From positions 1 through 64,000 of the forward strand of contig NZ_CAJYDW010000004.1 of assembly GCF_913774235.1 (NCBI RefSeq): a DNA stretch of 64,000 nt, read 5' to 3'. This stretch comes from an uncultured Pseudomonas sp. (lineage in GTDB: Bacteria; Pseudomonadota; Gammaproteobacteria; Pseudomonadales; Pseudomonadaceae). Below are positions 24,780-34,744 of this stretch, piece by piece. The stretch's first letter is position 1; every line of letters begins with the position of its first letter. Made by a program: the position numbers and the translations under genes. A model generated the notes under the pieces. The model did not search any database. It had not been told where the DNA came from and saw only the letters and a program-made list of their open reading frames with translations.

Positions 24780-25772
24780 ATGGATCAGTCAGCCGTCGTT
24801 TCCTGCAGTGTACCCAGCGAGGTGGTCGCTCGCTTCAGCCAGGTCGTCCTGGCGCTGCAAGCCCGTCTACGTGGTGGTGCCATCACCGAATTCCATGCCC
24901 AGGCCCTGGCGCAGCTGCAGCGCCTGGTCGCCTTCGACAAGGCCTGGTGGGGCAACTCCGCGTGGCGCGACGGGGTTCCCGTGGCGCACAGCACCTTCCT
25001 GCTGGGGCTGCCCGGCAGCTATACCCGGGAATGGGATGCCCTCAAGGCCGATGACCGCCGCCTCGGCGACTTGCATCTCATACAGGGGCGCTGCCAGGTA
25101 TTCGACTGCCGGGACATGACGGCCTCGCCGAGCCTGGCCGCCCTCGGTCAGCGTCATGGCTTGGCCCATGGCCTGCGCATCGTGCTCACCGACGACCAGA
25201 CCCGCCTGGGCGTCCACCTCACGGTGTTCCGTGAGGACCCCGCCACCCCCTTCACCGCCCTGGAATGCCAACTGGTGGAATGGCTGATGCCGCACCTGCT
25301 GCATGCCGAGCGCGAGAGTTGCCTGCGCACCCTGGCGACCCTGAGGGACAGCCAGGGCCGTTTCGACGAGCTGGCGCTGGCGGTGAGCGATCGCCATGGC
25401 GTGCTGTTGTCCCTGGAGCCCGGATTCGCCGCCTTGCTGGCGACGGAGTGGGAGGGCTGGCAGGGCAATCAGTTGCCAATGCCCTGCGTTCCGCAAGAGC
25501 CCTACCAGGGCCGTACCCTGCAGCTCGAGGCCCAGCCGCTGGGCGACCTGCTGCTGCTCAAGGCGCGTCGGCGCAGCCCGGCGGAGCGCCTCAGTGCCCG
25601 CGAGCTGGAAGTCGCCCAGTGCTTCGCCCTCGGCCAGACCTACAAGGAAGTGGCCCGCACCCTGGGCATGGCACCGGCCACGGTGCGCCACCACCTGAGG
25701 CGCATCTACGAAAAACTCGGCGTCAATCGCAAGGCGCAGATCGCCCAGCAGGTCGGGACCGCCCCCGACTGA
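24780..25772 (+). CDS. LuxR-type helix-turn-helix regulator
   Basis: A 330-residue regulator with a long N-terminal sensory region (about 1-255) lacking an obvious autoinducer, GAF or receiver signature, and a C-terminal LuxR/FixJ helix-turn-helix (about 262-325) with LSARELEVAQCFALGQTYKEVARTL and RHHLRRIYEKLGV. It reads toward the SphA-like gene 95 bases downstream, which it may control. An inverted repeat CCTATC-N12-GATAGG sits about 100 bases upstream. Its signal is unknown. Confidence 0.82.
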   Translation: MDQSAVVSCSVPSEVVARFSQVVLALQARLRGGAITEFHAQALAQLQRLVAFDKAWWGNSAWRDGVPVAHSTFLLGLPGSYTREWDALKADDRRLGDLHLIQGRCQVFDCRDMTASPSLAALGQRHGLAHGLRIVLTDDQTRLGVHLTVFREDPATPFTALECQLVEWLMPHLLHAERESCLRTLATLRDSQGRFDELALAVSDRHGVLLSLEPGFAALLATEWEGWQGNQLPMPCVPQEPYQGRTLQLEAQPLGDLLLLKARRRSPAERLSARELEVAQCFALGQTYKEVARTLGMAPATVRHHLRRIYEKLGVNRKAQIAQQVGTAPD

Positions 25773-25791
25773 GTTCGACCCTTCCCTGAAC

Positions 25792-25830
25792 GCCTCACCC
25801 GGACCGAGCGCCCAGCGCGCCCGGTGAGGC
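25792..25830 (+). terminator. Stem-loop after the LuxR-type gene
   Basis: GCCTCACC pairs perfectly with GGTGAGGC (loop of 23 bases with internal GC pairing). It sits between the regulator stop and the start of the SphA-like gene. No T-run follows, so confidence is limited. Confidence 0.35.
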
Positions 25831-25867
25831 ATCGCTCGTCCCCACGAAAGTTCGCAGGAGTCTCACC

Positions 25868-26803
25868 ATGTCGCGTCTGTCAGGCGTTCTACCCGCGGCC
25901 GGGGCCGTCTTGCTGGCGCTGCTCGCCGGCAGTGCGGCCCAGGCCACCGAAAATGGCATGCCGACCACGGCGGCCGGGGTGCAGGACTTCGGCGCCGGTT
26001 TCATGCCGCCCTCCACGCCCTTCGGCACCCTGGGCCTGCGCATCAGCGACTACCAGGCGCGGGTGCTCAAGGACAGCCACGGTCGCGATGACGGCAACGA
26101 CTTCGACATCAACGTCCTGGCCATCGGCCTGGCCTACCTGCGCATGACCGACCAGCAGGTACTGGGTGCGCGCTACGGCTTCGGCGCCGTCTCGGTGTTC
26201 TTCCGCATGGATGCCAGCCTGGGCATCAATGCCGGTGGCCAGCGGGTATTCAGCGACAGCGCCGAGCTGTTCCGCCCGGCGGACATCCAGCTGATCCCGC
26301 TGATCCTCGCCTGGACCCCGGCGCCCGGGGTGGGCATCAATACCCAGCTATCGATCCAGGCGCCCACCGGCGCCTACGACAAGAGTCGCCTGGTCAGCCC
26401 CGGCACCAACCACTGGACCGTCTCGCCCATTCTCAACGCCAGCTATATCAGCCCGAGCGGACTGGAGCTGTCGTCCAGCTTCCAGGTCGACATCAACGCG
26501 CGCAACCCGGCGACGGACTACCGCAGCGGGGTGGAGTATCGCCACGAATTCGCCGTCGGCCAGCATGTCGGCGACTGGACCCTGGGCCTGGGCGGCTACT
26601 ACTACCGCCAGCTCAGCGACGACGACGCCCCCGGCCTCAGCCGTGGCAATCGGGCGCGGGTGGTAGCCCTGGGCCCGGCGGTGAGCTTCTTCCAGCCCAC
26701 CTCCGGACTGCCGGCGATCTGGCTGCACGCCTACAAGGAGTTCGACGCGCGCAACCGGGCGGAGGGCTATACCGTGGCCCTCAAGCTCGGGGTGAGTTTC
26801 TAG
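25868..26803 (+). CDS. SphA/Phenol_MetA_deg-type outer-membrane protein
   Basis: A 311-residue exported protein with a clear signal peptide (ending GSAAQATEN) and an antiparallel beta-strand-rich body ending in VALKLGVSF, a C-terminal aromatic typical of outer-membrane barrels. Motifs such as FGAGFMPPSTPFGTLGLR and TGAYDKSRLVSPGTNHWT match the meta-pathway phenol-degradation-like (SphA) family, which sits near genes for hydrophobic substrates. Role as a channel for an aromatic or lipid-like compound is inference. AGGAG precedes the ATG. Confidence 0.75.
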   Translation: MSRLSGVLPAAGAVLLALLAGSAAQATENGMPTTAAGVQDFGAGFMPPSTPFGTLGLRISDYQARVLKDSHGRDDGNDFDINVLAIGLAYLRMTDQQVLGARYGFGAVSVFFRMDASLGINAGGQRVFSDSAELFRPADIQLIPLILAWTPAPGVGINTQLSIQAPTGAYDKSRLVSPGTNHWTVSPILNASYISPSGLELSSSFQVDINARNPATDYRSGVEYRHEFAVGQHVGDWTLGLGGYYYRQLSDDDAPGLSRGNRARVVALGPAVSFFQPTSGLPAIWLHAYKEFDARNRAEGYTVALKLGVSF

Positions 26804-26811
26804 CCGGGACG

Positions 26812-29733
26812 TCAGTTACCCATCAGATCCCGTACGCGGCGGGTGAGGCTGTCGACGGCGAAGGGCTTGGTGAGGATCTCCATGCCGGGATCGAGATGGC
26901 CGTTGCCGATGGCGGCGTTCTCCGCGTAGCCGGTGATGAACAGGGTCTTGAGCCCCGGGCGCGACTGGCGCCCCGCCTCGGCCAGCTGCCGGCCGTTCAT
27001 GCCGCCGGGCAGGCCGACGTCGCTGATCAGCAGATCGAGGTGCACGTCGGACTGCAGGATCTTCAGGCCGGTGAGGCTGTCGGCCGCTTCGATCACCGCG
27101 TAGCCGAGGTCTTCGAGGATATCCACCACCAGCATCCGTACCGTCGGCTCGTCGTCGACCACCAGCACCGTCTCGCCCTGGGCGGTGGCGGCCAGGTCCA
27201 GGCGGGTGGCCAGGTCTTCCGGGGCCACTGTCTCGCCGAGATAGCGCGGCAGATAGATGCACAGGGTGGTGCCCTGACCCACCTCTGAATAGAGCCGCAC
27301 CTGACCGCCGGACTGCAGCGCGAAGCCGTAGATCATCGACAGCCCCAGGCCGGTCCCCTGGCCGATGGGCTTGGTGGTGAAGAAGGGTTCGAATACCCGC
27401 GCCGCGACCTCGGGTGGGATGCCTACGCCGGTGTCCGTCACGCACAGGGACAGGTACTGGCCCTCCGGCAACTCCAGGGCGCGGGCGCTCTCGCGGTCCA
27501 TCCAGCGATTGGCGGTCTCGATGGTGATGCGCCCCCCTTCGGGCATGGCGTCACGGGCATTGATGCAGAGATTGAGCAGTGAATTCTCCAGTTGGCTGGG
27601 GTCCACCAGCGCGGGCCAGAGCCCCGTGGCGCCGACGGTCTCGACCTGGATACCCGGCCCCACGGTGCGCTGGATCAGTTCGGTGAGGCCGTCGATCAGC
27701 TGGTTGACGTCCACCGGCCGCGGCGCCAGGGTCTGGCGCCGGGAAAAGGCCAGCAGGCGATGGGTGAGGGCGGCGGCGCGCTTGGCTGCGCCCTGGGCAG
27801 CGGCCAGGTAGCGGTCGAGTTCGCGCAGCCGGCCCTGGGCGATGCGCGTCTCCATCAGCTCCAGCGCCCCGGAGATGCCGGCCAGCAGGTTGTTGAAGTC
27901 ATGGGCGAGGCCGCCGGTCAACTGGCCGACAGCCTCCATCTTCTGCGATTGCCGCAACTTTTCCTCGGCCTGCATCAACTCCGCGGAGCGTTCGGCGACG
28001 CGGGTTTCCAGGGTGTCGTTGAGGGCGCGCAGGGCGGCCAGGGCCTTGTCGCGTTCGGCTTCCACCGCGCGGCGTTCCTCGACGTCGATGAGCACGCCGG
28101 GACAGCGCAGCGGGTTACCGTTGGCAGCGTGCTCGACCCGGCCGTTGGCCTCCACCCAGTAGTAAAGACCGTCGGCTCGACGTACGCGGTACTGTTGGGC
28201 GTAGGGCCCCCCCTGCGCGACTACCGTCTCGATGGCCGCGGCGAGGCCGGGTTGGTCGTCCGGATGTACCGTCGCCATCACCTGGGCCAGACTCAGGCCT
28301 TCGCGACCCAGGGCCGGATCGAGCCCGAAGGAGCGGGCGAAGGCCTCGTCCACGGTGAATCTGTCGGTGGGCAGGTCCCAATGCCAGGTGCCGATGATGG
28401 CGCCGGCCGACAGCGCCAGCTGGACACGTTCGATGTTCTCCCGGGCCAGGGCTTCGCTGATGCGCAGGCGCTCTTCGGCATTGCGCCGCTCGGTCACGTC
28501 GCTGAAGAAGATGGCGATCTGACGTTCCTCAGGATCGCCGACCCGTACGGCGCGCACGTCGAACCAGCGCTCGAAGGTGTTGGCGTAGTTCTCGAAGGTG
28601 GCGGGTTCGCCGGTCTTGGCCACGTGGCCATAGGTGTCGAACCAGAACTGTTCCAGGTTGGGGGCGAATTCGGTCACCCACTTGCCGCGCAGATTGACCC
28701 CGGCCTGGCGCTCGAAGGCCGGATTGGCTTCGAGGAAGCGATAGTCGATGGGCTTGTCGTCGGCATCGAACTTGACCTGGACGATGGCGAAGGCCGAGCC
28801 GATGGTCTCGATGATGGCGCGAAAGCGTTCTTCGCTCTTGCGCAGCGCGGCCTGGGCGCTTTGCAGCGGGCTCATGTCGAGCATGGCGCCGATCATCCGC
28901 GTGGGTCGGCCGTCCTGGTCACGGATTACCCGGCCGCGGTCGTAGACCAGGGCATAGGAGCCATCCGCCCGCCGAAAACGATATTCGTCGGTCCAGACCA
29001 GGCCGTCGCCCTCGATCACCGCTGCCGCGGAGGCCTCGATGCGCGGCCGGTCGTCCGGATGGATCTGCGCCAGCCACCAGGCGACGGTAGGTTCGACGGC
29101 ATCCGGCCGGTAGCCATAGGCGGTGCCCAGGGCGTCGTTCCAGAGCACCAGGCCGCTGCGGCAATCCCAGTCCCAGATGGCGTCCTTGGTGGCCTCGGCG
29201 ACCACGCGGTAGCGCTCCTGGCTTTCCTTCAAGGCCAGGCCCGCCAGGTGCTCGACGGTGCGGTCGCGGAGGATCTTGACGAAGCCCAGGGGGTCGCCAT
29301 TGTCATCGGTGAGCGACATCATCTCGCCCGAGGCCCAGAAGCGCTGGCCGTCCTCGCGCAGATGCCAGCGTTCGTCCAGGGCGCTGCCGTCGCGCAGCGC
29401 CTTGGCCATCTCGTATTCGCCGTGACGGTTGGCGCTGTCTTCGGGCGTGAACAGGCGCGAGGAGTCCTGGCCGATCATTTCCTCGGCGCTCCAGCCGGTG
29501 ACCTGTTCAGCACCCGGATTCCAGTCGGTGATACGGCCCTGGCGGTCGCTGACCACGATGGCGAACTGGGTGGTGCTCTCCAGCACCGCGCGGCTGCGCG
29601 CCTTGGCCCGGCTGCCAGGCGAGGCGTCGGCGGAGGTTGCGCGGAGCGTCAGCTCCTGCACGGCGGCGCGCAGGCGCAGGACTTCCTCCTCGAGGGCCTC
29701 GCGGGTCAGCGCGGCCAGGGGTACCTCACTCAT
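26812..29733 (-). CDS. Hybrid sensor histidine kinase with four PAS domains
   Basis: A 973-residue soluble hybrid kinase. I start at the ATG at 29733 (MSEVPLAAL) because GAGGAAAT precedes it. After a short coiled coil come four PAS units (about 45-155, 165-290, 295-415, 430-560), a coiled coil, the phosphotransfer region with GGLAHDFNNLLAGI (His near 605), an ATPase domain with NARDAMPEGG, DTGVGIPPEV and GQGTGLGLSM, and a C-terminal receiver (about 855-970) with ISDVGLPGG. HDFNN is the type seen in light- and redox-sensing hybrids. There is no membrane helix and no DNA-binding partner nearby. Confidence 0.85.
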   Translation of the reverse strand: MSEVPLAALTREALEEEVLRLRAAVQELTLRATSADASPGSRAKARSRAVLESTTQFAIVVSDRQGRITDWNPGAEQVTGWSAEEMIGQDSSRLFTPEDSANRHGEYEMAKALRDGSALDERWHLREDGQRFWASGEMMSLTDDNGDPLGFVKILRDRTVEHLAGLALKESQERYRVVAEATKDAIWDWDCRSGLVLWNDALGTAYGYRPDAVEPTVAWWLAQIHPDDRPRIEASAAAVIEGDGLVWTDEYRFRRADGSYALVYDRGRVIRDQDGRPTRMIGAMLDMSPLQSAQAALRKSEERFRAIIETIGSAFAIVQVKFDADDKPIDYRFLEANPAFERQAGVNLRGKWVTEFAPNLEQFWFDTYGHVAKTGEPATFENYANTFERWFDVRAVRVGDPEERQIAIFFSDVTERRNAEERLRISEALARENIERVQLALSAGAIIGTWHWDLPTDRFTVDEAFARSFGLDPALGREGLSLAQVMATVHPDDQPGLAAAIETVVAQGGPYAQQYRVRRADGLYYWVEANGRVEHAANGNPLRCPGVLIDVEERRAVEAERDKALAALRALNDTLETRVAERSAELMQAEEKLRQSQKMEAVGQLTGGLAHDFNNLLAGISGALELMETRIAQGRLRELDRYLAAAQGAAKRAAALTHRLLAFSRRQTLAPRPVDVNQLIDGLTELIQRTVGPGIQVETVGATGLWPALVDPSQLENSLLNLCINARDAMPEGGRITIETANRWMDRESARALELPEGQYLSLCVTDTGVGIPPEVAARVFEPFFTTKPIGQGTGLGLSMIYGFALQSGGQVRLYSEVGQGTTLCIYLPRYLGETVAPEDLATRLDLAATAQGETVLVVDDEPTVRMLVVDILEDLGYAVIEAADSLTGLKILQSDVHLDLLISDVGLPGGMNGRQLAEAGRQSRPGLKTLFITGYAENAAIGNGHLDPGMEILTKPFAVDSLTRRVRDLMGN

Positions 29734-30117
29734 CTCGCAGGATTTCCTCGGGGGCGTGGGTGATCTCGTTCGACCGCGAAAATGCCGGAGTGTGGCTGCG
29801 CTGGCGGCCGCGCAAGGCGCTTTGCCGTTCATCGGCAAGCGGCGAGCAACCTGCAGGGAGTCTAGCCGCCACACGCCGTGACCTTCAGCGAAACGACGGC
29901 CTGTCACGGGTTGGCGGGGTAGAGCGGGGCAAGCGAAGCGGGCTCGGTAACGCGGCTCGCGTGGTGGGCAGCGCGGCGCGGGGTAACGACTGACGGAGCT
30001 CGGCTGACGAACGGTCGGGCCCTGGAACCCGGTGGGGTGGGTGGCCTCTACGCTAGCACGCGACGCGCGTCACAGCCGTCCTTTCCTCGTCGCCTTCAAT
30101 TCAGGAGCCTCGCGCGC
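29734..30117. other. 384-base divergent intergenic region
   Basis: This lies between the divergent hybrid kinase and APC permease genes and must hold both promoters. I see no coding frame, RNA gene or strong palindrome, only the AGGAG site before the permease ATG. Confidence 0.4.
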
Positions 30118-31458
30118 ATGGCCTCGGAACCCCTCCCTTCAGCGGCCGCCGCCGACGCACCCGCAGCGGGTCCACTCAAACGTGCCATCACCCTGCCGAT
30201 GCTGGTGTTCTTCATTCTCGGCGACGTGCTCGGCGCTGGCGTCTATGCGCTGGCAGGCACCATCGCCGGGCGGGTCGGCGGGGCCATCTGGGCGCCACTG
30301 CTGATCGCCTTGTTCTTCGCGCTGCTGACCGCTGCCTCCTATGCCGAGCTGGTCACCAAGTATCCCAAGGCGGGCGGCGCGGCGGTGTTCGCCGAGCGCG
30401 CCTTCGGCCGGCCGTGGTTGTCCTTCCTGGTGGGGTTCTCGATGCTGGCCGCGGGGGTCACCAGCGCCGCGGGGCTGGCGGTGGCCTTTGCCGGCGGTTA
30501 TCTGCAGGCGCTGGTGGCCTGGCCGAGCGCCTGGGTCTGCCTGGGCTTCCTGCTGCTGGTGGGGTTGCTCAATGCCCGCGGCATCAAGGAATCGCTGTCG
30601 GTCAATCTGCTGATGACCCTGGTGGAGCTGTCCGGCCTGGCGATCGTCATCGTCGCGGCTGGCTGGTTCGTAGTGCAGGGCCAGGGCGAGCCGGCGCGGC
30701 TGCTGGAGGTGGATGCCGCCGCGGCCCCCGCGGCCATCCTCGGGGCATCGCTGCTGGCCTTCTACTCCTTCGTCGGTTTCGAGACCTCGGCCAACCTGGC
30801 CGAAGAGGTGCAGGACGTCAGCCGTGTCTATCCGCGGGCACTGTTCGGCGCCCTGATCATCGCCGGCATCGTCTACCTGCTGGTCGGCGCCGGGGCGGCG
30901 CTGGTGCTGCCGGTCGAGCGGCTCAAGCAGTCCGGCGCGCCGCTGATGGACGTGCTGGCGGCTTCGGGCCTGGGGGTACCGACCCGGCTGTTTGCCGTCA
31001 TCGCGCTCATCGCCGTGGCCAATGGCACCTTGCTGACCCTGATCATGGCCAGCCGCCTGGCCTTCGGCATGGCCCGCGAGGGCCTGCTGCCGGCCGTGCT
31101 CGGCCGGGTGCTGCCGCGGCGGCGGACGCCTGGCGTGGCCATCCTCGCCACCACCGCCGTGGCCATCGCCCTGACCTTCACCAGTACCCTGGACGTGCTG
31201 GCCGAGACCGTGGTGCTGCTGCTCCTGGTGGTCTTCATCAGCACCAACCTGGCGGTGCTGGCCCTCAAGCGCGACCGGGTGGAACACCCGCACTTCCGGG
31301 TACCCTGGATCTTCCCGGTGCTGGCCCTGGGCTCCTGTGCGCTGCTGATCGCCCAGCAGGGCGCGGCGACCTGGCTGCGCGCGGGCCTGATGCTACTGGT
31401 GGGCGGCGTACTCTATGGCCTGACCCGGCTGGTCGGTGCCCGTACCGTGGGCTCCTGA
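30118..31458 (+). CDS. APC-family amino acid permease
   Basis: A 446-residue permease of the amino acid-polyamine-organocation superfamily with about 12 helices. The first-helix motif GDVLGAGVYALAG, the ASYAELVTKYPKAGG stretch in helix 2-3 and YSFVGFETSANLAEEVQD match the basic/neutral amino acid exchangers and related YhdG-like importers. The start at 30118 follows AGGAG by nine bases. It sits alone between two convergent or divergent sensor kinases. The substrate is not predictable. Confidence 0.83.
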   Translation: MASEPLPSAAAADAPAAGPLKRAITLPMLVFFILGDVLGAGVYALAGTIAGRVGGAIWAPLLIALFFALLTAASYAELVTKYPKAGGAAVFAERAFGRPWLSFLVGFSMLAAGVTSAAGLAVAFAGGYLQALVAWPSAWVCLGFLLLVGLLNARGIKESLSVNLLMTLVELSGLAIVIVAAGWFVVQGQGEPARLLEVDAAAAPAAILGASLLAFYSFVGFETSANLAEEVQDVSRVYPRALFGALIIAGIVYLLVGAGAALVLPVERLKQSGAPLMDVLAASGLGVPTRLFAVIALIAVANGTLLTLIMASRLAFGMAREGLLPAVLGRVLPRRRTPGVAILATTAVAIALTFTSTLDVLAETVVLLLLVVFISTNLAVLALKRDRVEHPHFRVPWIFPVLALGSCALLIAQQGAATWLRAGLMLLVGGVLYGLTRLVGARTVGS

Positions 31459-31463
31459 CGGAC

Positions 31464-34400
31464 TCAGGAGCCGACCAGGGCATACAGAGTCTGCATGTCG
31501 GCGGGCTTGGTCAGATGATGATCGAAGCCGGCCGCCAGGGCCTCGGCCTGGTCCTTGGCCTGGCCCCAGCCGGTCATGGCGATCAGCTTCACCGTCTGGC
31601 CCGGCACGGTCGCGCGAATCGCCCGGGCCAGTTGATAGCCGGTCAGGCCCGGCATGCCGATGTCGGAGATGACGATGTCGGCGCCATAGCCCTGGAAGGC
31701 GTCCAGGGCCTGTTGGCCGTCATAGGCGACCCGGACCTGATGGCCGTCCAGCTCCAGTAGTTCGGCGATGGTATCGGCGATATCCGGGTTATCGTCGGCG
31801 ACCAGGATGCGTCGCTTGGCGGCCAGGGGGGCAGCCGCCGCGGGCACCCCTGGCTCGGTCGCTGGCGGCGCGACGGTGATCGGCAGAATCACGGTGAAAC
31901 GGCTCCCCAGACCCAGTCCGGCGCTTTCCGCGCGGATGTCGCCGCCTTGCAGTCGCGCCAGTTCACGGGAGAGCGCCAGGCCGATGCCCAGTCCCGCCGA
32001 GCGTTCCGCCTGGCGCGGATCAAGCTGACCGAACATCTGGAACAGCGCATCCAGGCGGTCCGGAGCGATGCCGCTGCCGTTGTCGGCGATGTCCACCTGC
32101 ACCTCGTCGTCCGCCTGCCGCACGCCCAGGCTGATCCGGCCACCCACCGGCGTATAGCGGGAGGCGTTGCTCAGCAAATTGAGGAAGATCTGCTCCAGGC
32201 GGAGCGGGTCGGCATACAGCCAGACCGGCGTGGCGGGCAGGCGCAGGTCGAACGTCTGCTGCTTCTCCTGCATCAGTACCTGCACCGCATCGGCGGCCGC
32301 GTCGAGCACGGACTGCAGGGTGACGAAGGCGTGGTGCAGGATGATCCGGCCAAAGGTGATGCGCGAGATATCCAGCAGGTCGTTGAGCAGCGCGCCCATG
32401 CGTTCGACTTGCCGCTCGATGGTCTGGCAACTGCGTTGCTGCTGCTCGGGCGAGACGGTCGGCGCGGCGATCAGCGCCGCCGCATGGCGAATGGGAGCCA
32501 GGGGATTGCGCAGTTCGTGGGCCAGGACGGCGAGGAACTCGTCCTTTTGCCGATCGGTGTCGCGCAACACCTCTTCCTGGCACTTGCGCTCGCTGATGTC
32601 GAGGAACCAGACGGCCAGGTTGCCATCGAAGGGCGTCGCGTTGATCTGTAGCCAGCGACGGGTTCCTTCGGCATCCGGGCCCTGTAACTCCGCCGACCAG
32701 GCGGCTTCGCTGCCGCTGTGCTCCTGGCAGAGCTGGAGCAGACGAGGGCCGGCCCAATCCAGCCTCACCGTCGCCTCGGGCGCAAGGTCGACCGCCAGGC
32801 CCAGCGTGAGGGTGCCGATGGGGTTGAGATAGTCCCAGACGAAGGTGCCTTCGGCCTCGGGCACGGCGATGCCAAAGCACACCAGCGAACTTTCCAGGGC
32901 CACGCGCAGGCGCCGCTGCGAGCGCAGGGCCGCTTCCTGGATGCGGGCACGGTCGATCACCAGCACGGCCTTCGAAGCGCAGAGATCGGCTAGGCGCTGC
33001 TCTCGCGCCGTGGGCTCGCGCGGTTCCGGCAACTGAATCGTCAAGGCGCCGAGAGTGCCGTGCAGGGCGCTATGCAGGGGCACGGCATGCAGGGCGGCGA
33101 AGCCTTCGCCGCGACCGATGGCGGCCAGCGCGGCGAAAGCCGGCGTGGTTTCAAGGTCACGAATCACGACCCGGCGCTGGGTGCGGATAGCGATGTCGCA
33201 GGCGCTTTCCGCAGGGGTCAGGGCGGCCAGTCGCGCCCTGGTCCGGGCAGAAAGGCCTGCGGCGAAATACAGCTGCGGCCGTTGCTCGTCGGCCAGCAGC
33301 GACACGCAGCCGAAGGGGGTCTGGTGGAAGCGGCAGAGCACCTCGAGGATCGTCTCCAGCTGTTGCGGCAAGGAGGGTAGCTGCAGCAGGCGATGGTTGA
33401 GCTGTTGCAGGATTTCCAGGTCGGCTACCTGCAGTTCGAGCGCCTCCTGGCTCTGCTGCAGTTCCCGCAGGTAGTCGTCGCGCTGCTCTTCGGTCAGGCG
33501 GCGGGCATCGGCGGCGGCCAGTAGCGCCTGGCCCACCTGCTGGATTTCCAGGACATCACTGTCCGGCAGGACCGGTGTCCGTCGCTGGCCGAGCGCCAGC
33601 GCCGCCTCTTGCAGTGCCTGGACCGGACGGCTGATGCGCCGCGACAGCAGCAGGGCGACCGTCCAGGCGAAGACCACCGAGAGGATCAGGCCGCCGCCAT
33701 AGAGCGCGAAGGAACGGGTGGCCGCCGCCGAGACCTCGGTGGTGGGAATGCCCGTGGTGACCGTCCAGCCGGAGTCGGGCAGGCGCACGAAGGCCGTGTA
33801 GACGTCCCGGCCTTCGAGAGTCCGGGCTACGCCGATACCTTCGTCGCCGGGTTGCGCGAGGATCTTCGCCAAACCCGGCAGGGCCGCTTGGCCCAGGGTT
33901 TCCGCGTGCAGCGCGGTGCGGGCGATCCGCAGGCCGTGGCGGTCGAACACGGAGCCGACCCAGTGCTCAGGCAGGGCGCGGGTCAGGCGCGCCGCACGGA
34001 TACTGTCCGGGGTCATCACGGCGGTGAGCACGAAGCCCACCTGGCCGTTGCGCAGTACCGGTACCCGTACCGGAAAGGCCAGCAGGCCGGTAGGTCCCTG
34101 GGCCAGCTGCCCGACCACTGGCCGGCGCTGGGCGATCACCTCGGCGAAACTCGCCGGTTCGGCCAGGGGACCGCCCGGCGCCTGCCCCTGGGTGGACATC
34201 CGTCGCACGATCTGCCCATCGGGCGTGGCGAGCAAGATCGTCCGCCAACCCGGTACCAGCGGTAGGACCCGCCCGACCAGGGTGGCGAAATCGTCCAGGT
34301 TCCCGGCCAGCAGCAAGGGCGACTGGGCGAGCGCCTGCAGGATGGTCACGGCGCGGCGCAATTCGCTTTCGATGGTGGTGGCCGCCTGGCGGCTGGACTC

Positions 34401-34559
34401 CAGCGCTCGTTGTTCGGCTTCGTGTTGCTGATGATGCACCAGCAGCCAAAGGCCCAGCCCGGCGACCAGGGCCAGGGGAACGATCCCGGCGAAGGCGATC
34501 GCCAGCAGGCGGTTGCGCAGAGGGATCAGGCGCGCGGGGGTAGCGGTCGACGGCGACAT
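31464..34559 (-). CDS. Membrane hybrid sensor histidine kinase (dCache-HAMP-GAF-HisKA-REC)
   Basis: A 1031-residue kinase started at the ATG at 34559 (MSPSTATPARLI), so that the first membrane helix lies at about residues 17-38. A double-cache periplasmic sensor (about 45-285) follows, then a second helix (about 288-308), HAMP, a coiled coil, a GAF-like domain (about 395-560), a PAS-like segment, HisKA with FLAVLAHELRNPLAPI, an ATPase domain with NLLSNASRYTP and a C-terminal receiver with ISDIGMPGLTGYQLA and LTKPAD. dCache domains bind small organic ligands, so an amino or organic acid signal is likely. It ends six bases from the convergent APC permease. Confidence 0.85.
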   Translation of the reverse strand: MSPSTATPARLIPLRNRLLAIAFAGIVPLALVAGLGLWLLVHHQQHEAEQRALESSRQAATTIESELRRAVTILQALAQSPLLLAGNLDDFATLVGRVLPLVPGWRTILLATPDGQIVRRMSTQGQAPGGPLAEPASFAEVIAQRRPVVGQLAQGPTGLLAFPVRVPVLRNGQVGFVLTAVMTPDSIRAARLTRALPEHWVGSVFDRHGLRIARTALHAETLGQAALPGLAKILAQPGDEGIGVARTLEGRDVYTAFVRLPDSGWTVTTGIPTTEVSAAATRSFALYGGGLILSVVFAWTVALLLSRRISRPVQALQEAALALGQRRTPVLPDSDVLEIQQVGQALLAAADARRLTEEQRDDYLRELQQSQEALELQVADLEILQQLNHRLLQLPSLPQQLETILEVLCRFHQTPFGCVSLLADEQRPQLYFAAGLSARTRARLAALTPAESACDIAIRTQRRVVIRDLETTPAFAALAAIGRGEGFAALHAVPLHSALHGTLGALTIQLPEPREPTAREQRLADLCASKAVLVIDRARIQEAALRSQRRLRVALESSLVCFGIAVPEAEGTFVWDYLNPIGTLTLGLAVDLAPEATVRLDWAGPRLLQLCQEHSGSEAAWSAELQGPDAEGTRRWLQINATPFDGNLAVWFLDISERKCQEEVLRDTDRQKDEFLAVLAHELRNPLAPIRHAAALIAAPTVSPEQQQRSCQTIERQVERMGALLNDLLDISRITFGRIILHHAFVTLQSVLDAAADAVQVLMQEKQQTFDLRLPATPVWLYADPLRLEQIFLNLLSNASRYTPVGGRISLGVRQADDEVQVDIADNGSGIAPDRLDALFQMFGQLDPRQAERSAGLGIGLALSRELARLQGGDIRAESAGLGLGSRFTVILPITVAPPATEPGVPAAAAPLAAKRRILVADDNPDIADTIAELLELDGHQVRVAYDGQQALDAFQGYGADIVISDIGMPGLTGYQLARAIRATVPGQTVKLIAMTGWGQAKDQAEALAAGFDHHLTKPADMQTLYALVGS

Positions 34560-34744
34560 GTCGGCTTCAATGGCGGAAAGGTGGGATTCTAGCCTGAGAC
34601 CGAAGGGTAGTTCGTCGAAAAACGTAGCCTTCGCGAGAGCGGTAAATACCCCTGGAGCCCGCGCCCGCTCTAGGTTGCGACTGTAAACGAAGCGCCCGTT
34701 CATCGGCGATGAATGGGCGGTTCAACGCCACTTTGGAAGGCGCC

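Noticed and set aside
27592-29763. 723-residue plus-strand frame
   Set aside because: Antisense to the four-PAS hybrid kinase, which has full domain motifs in its own frame.
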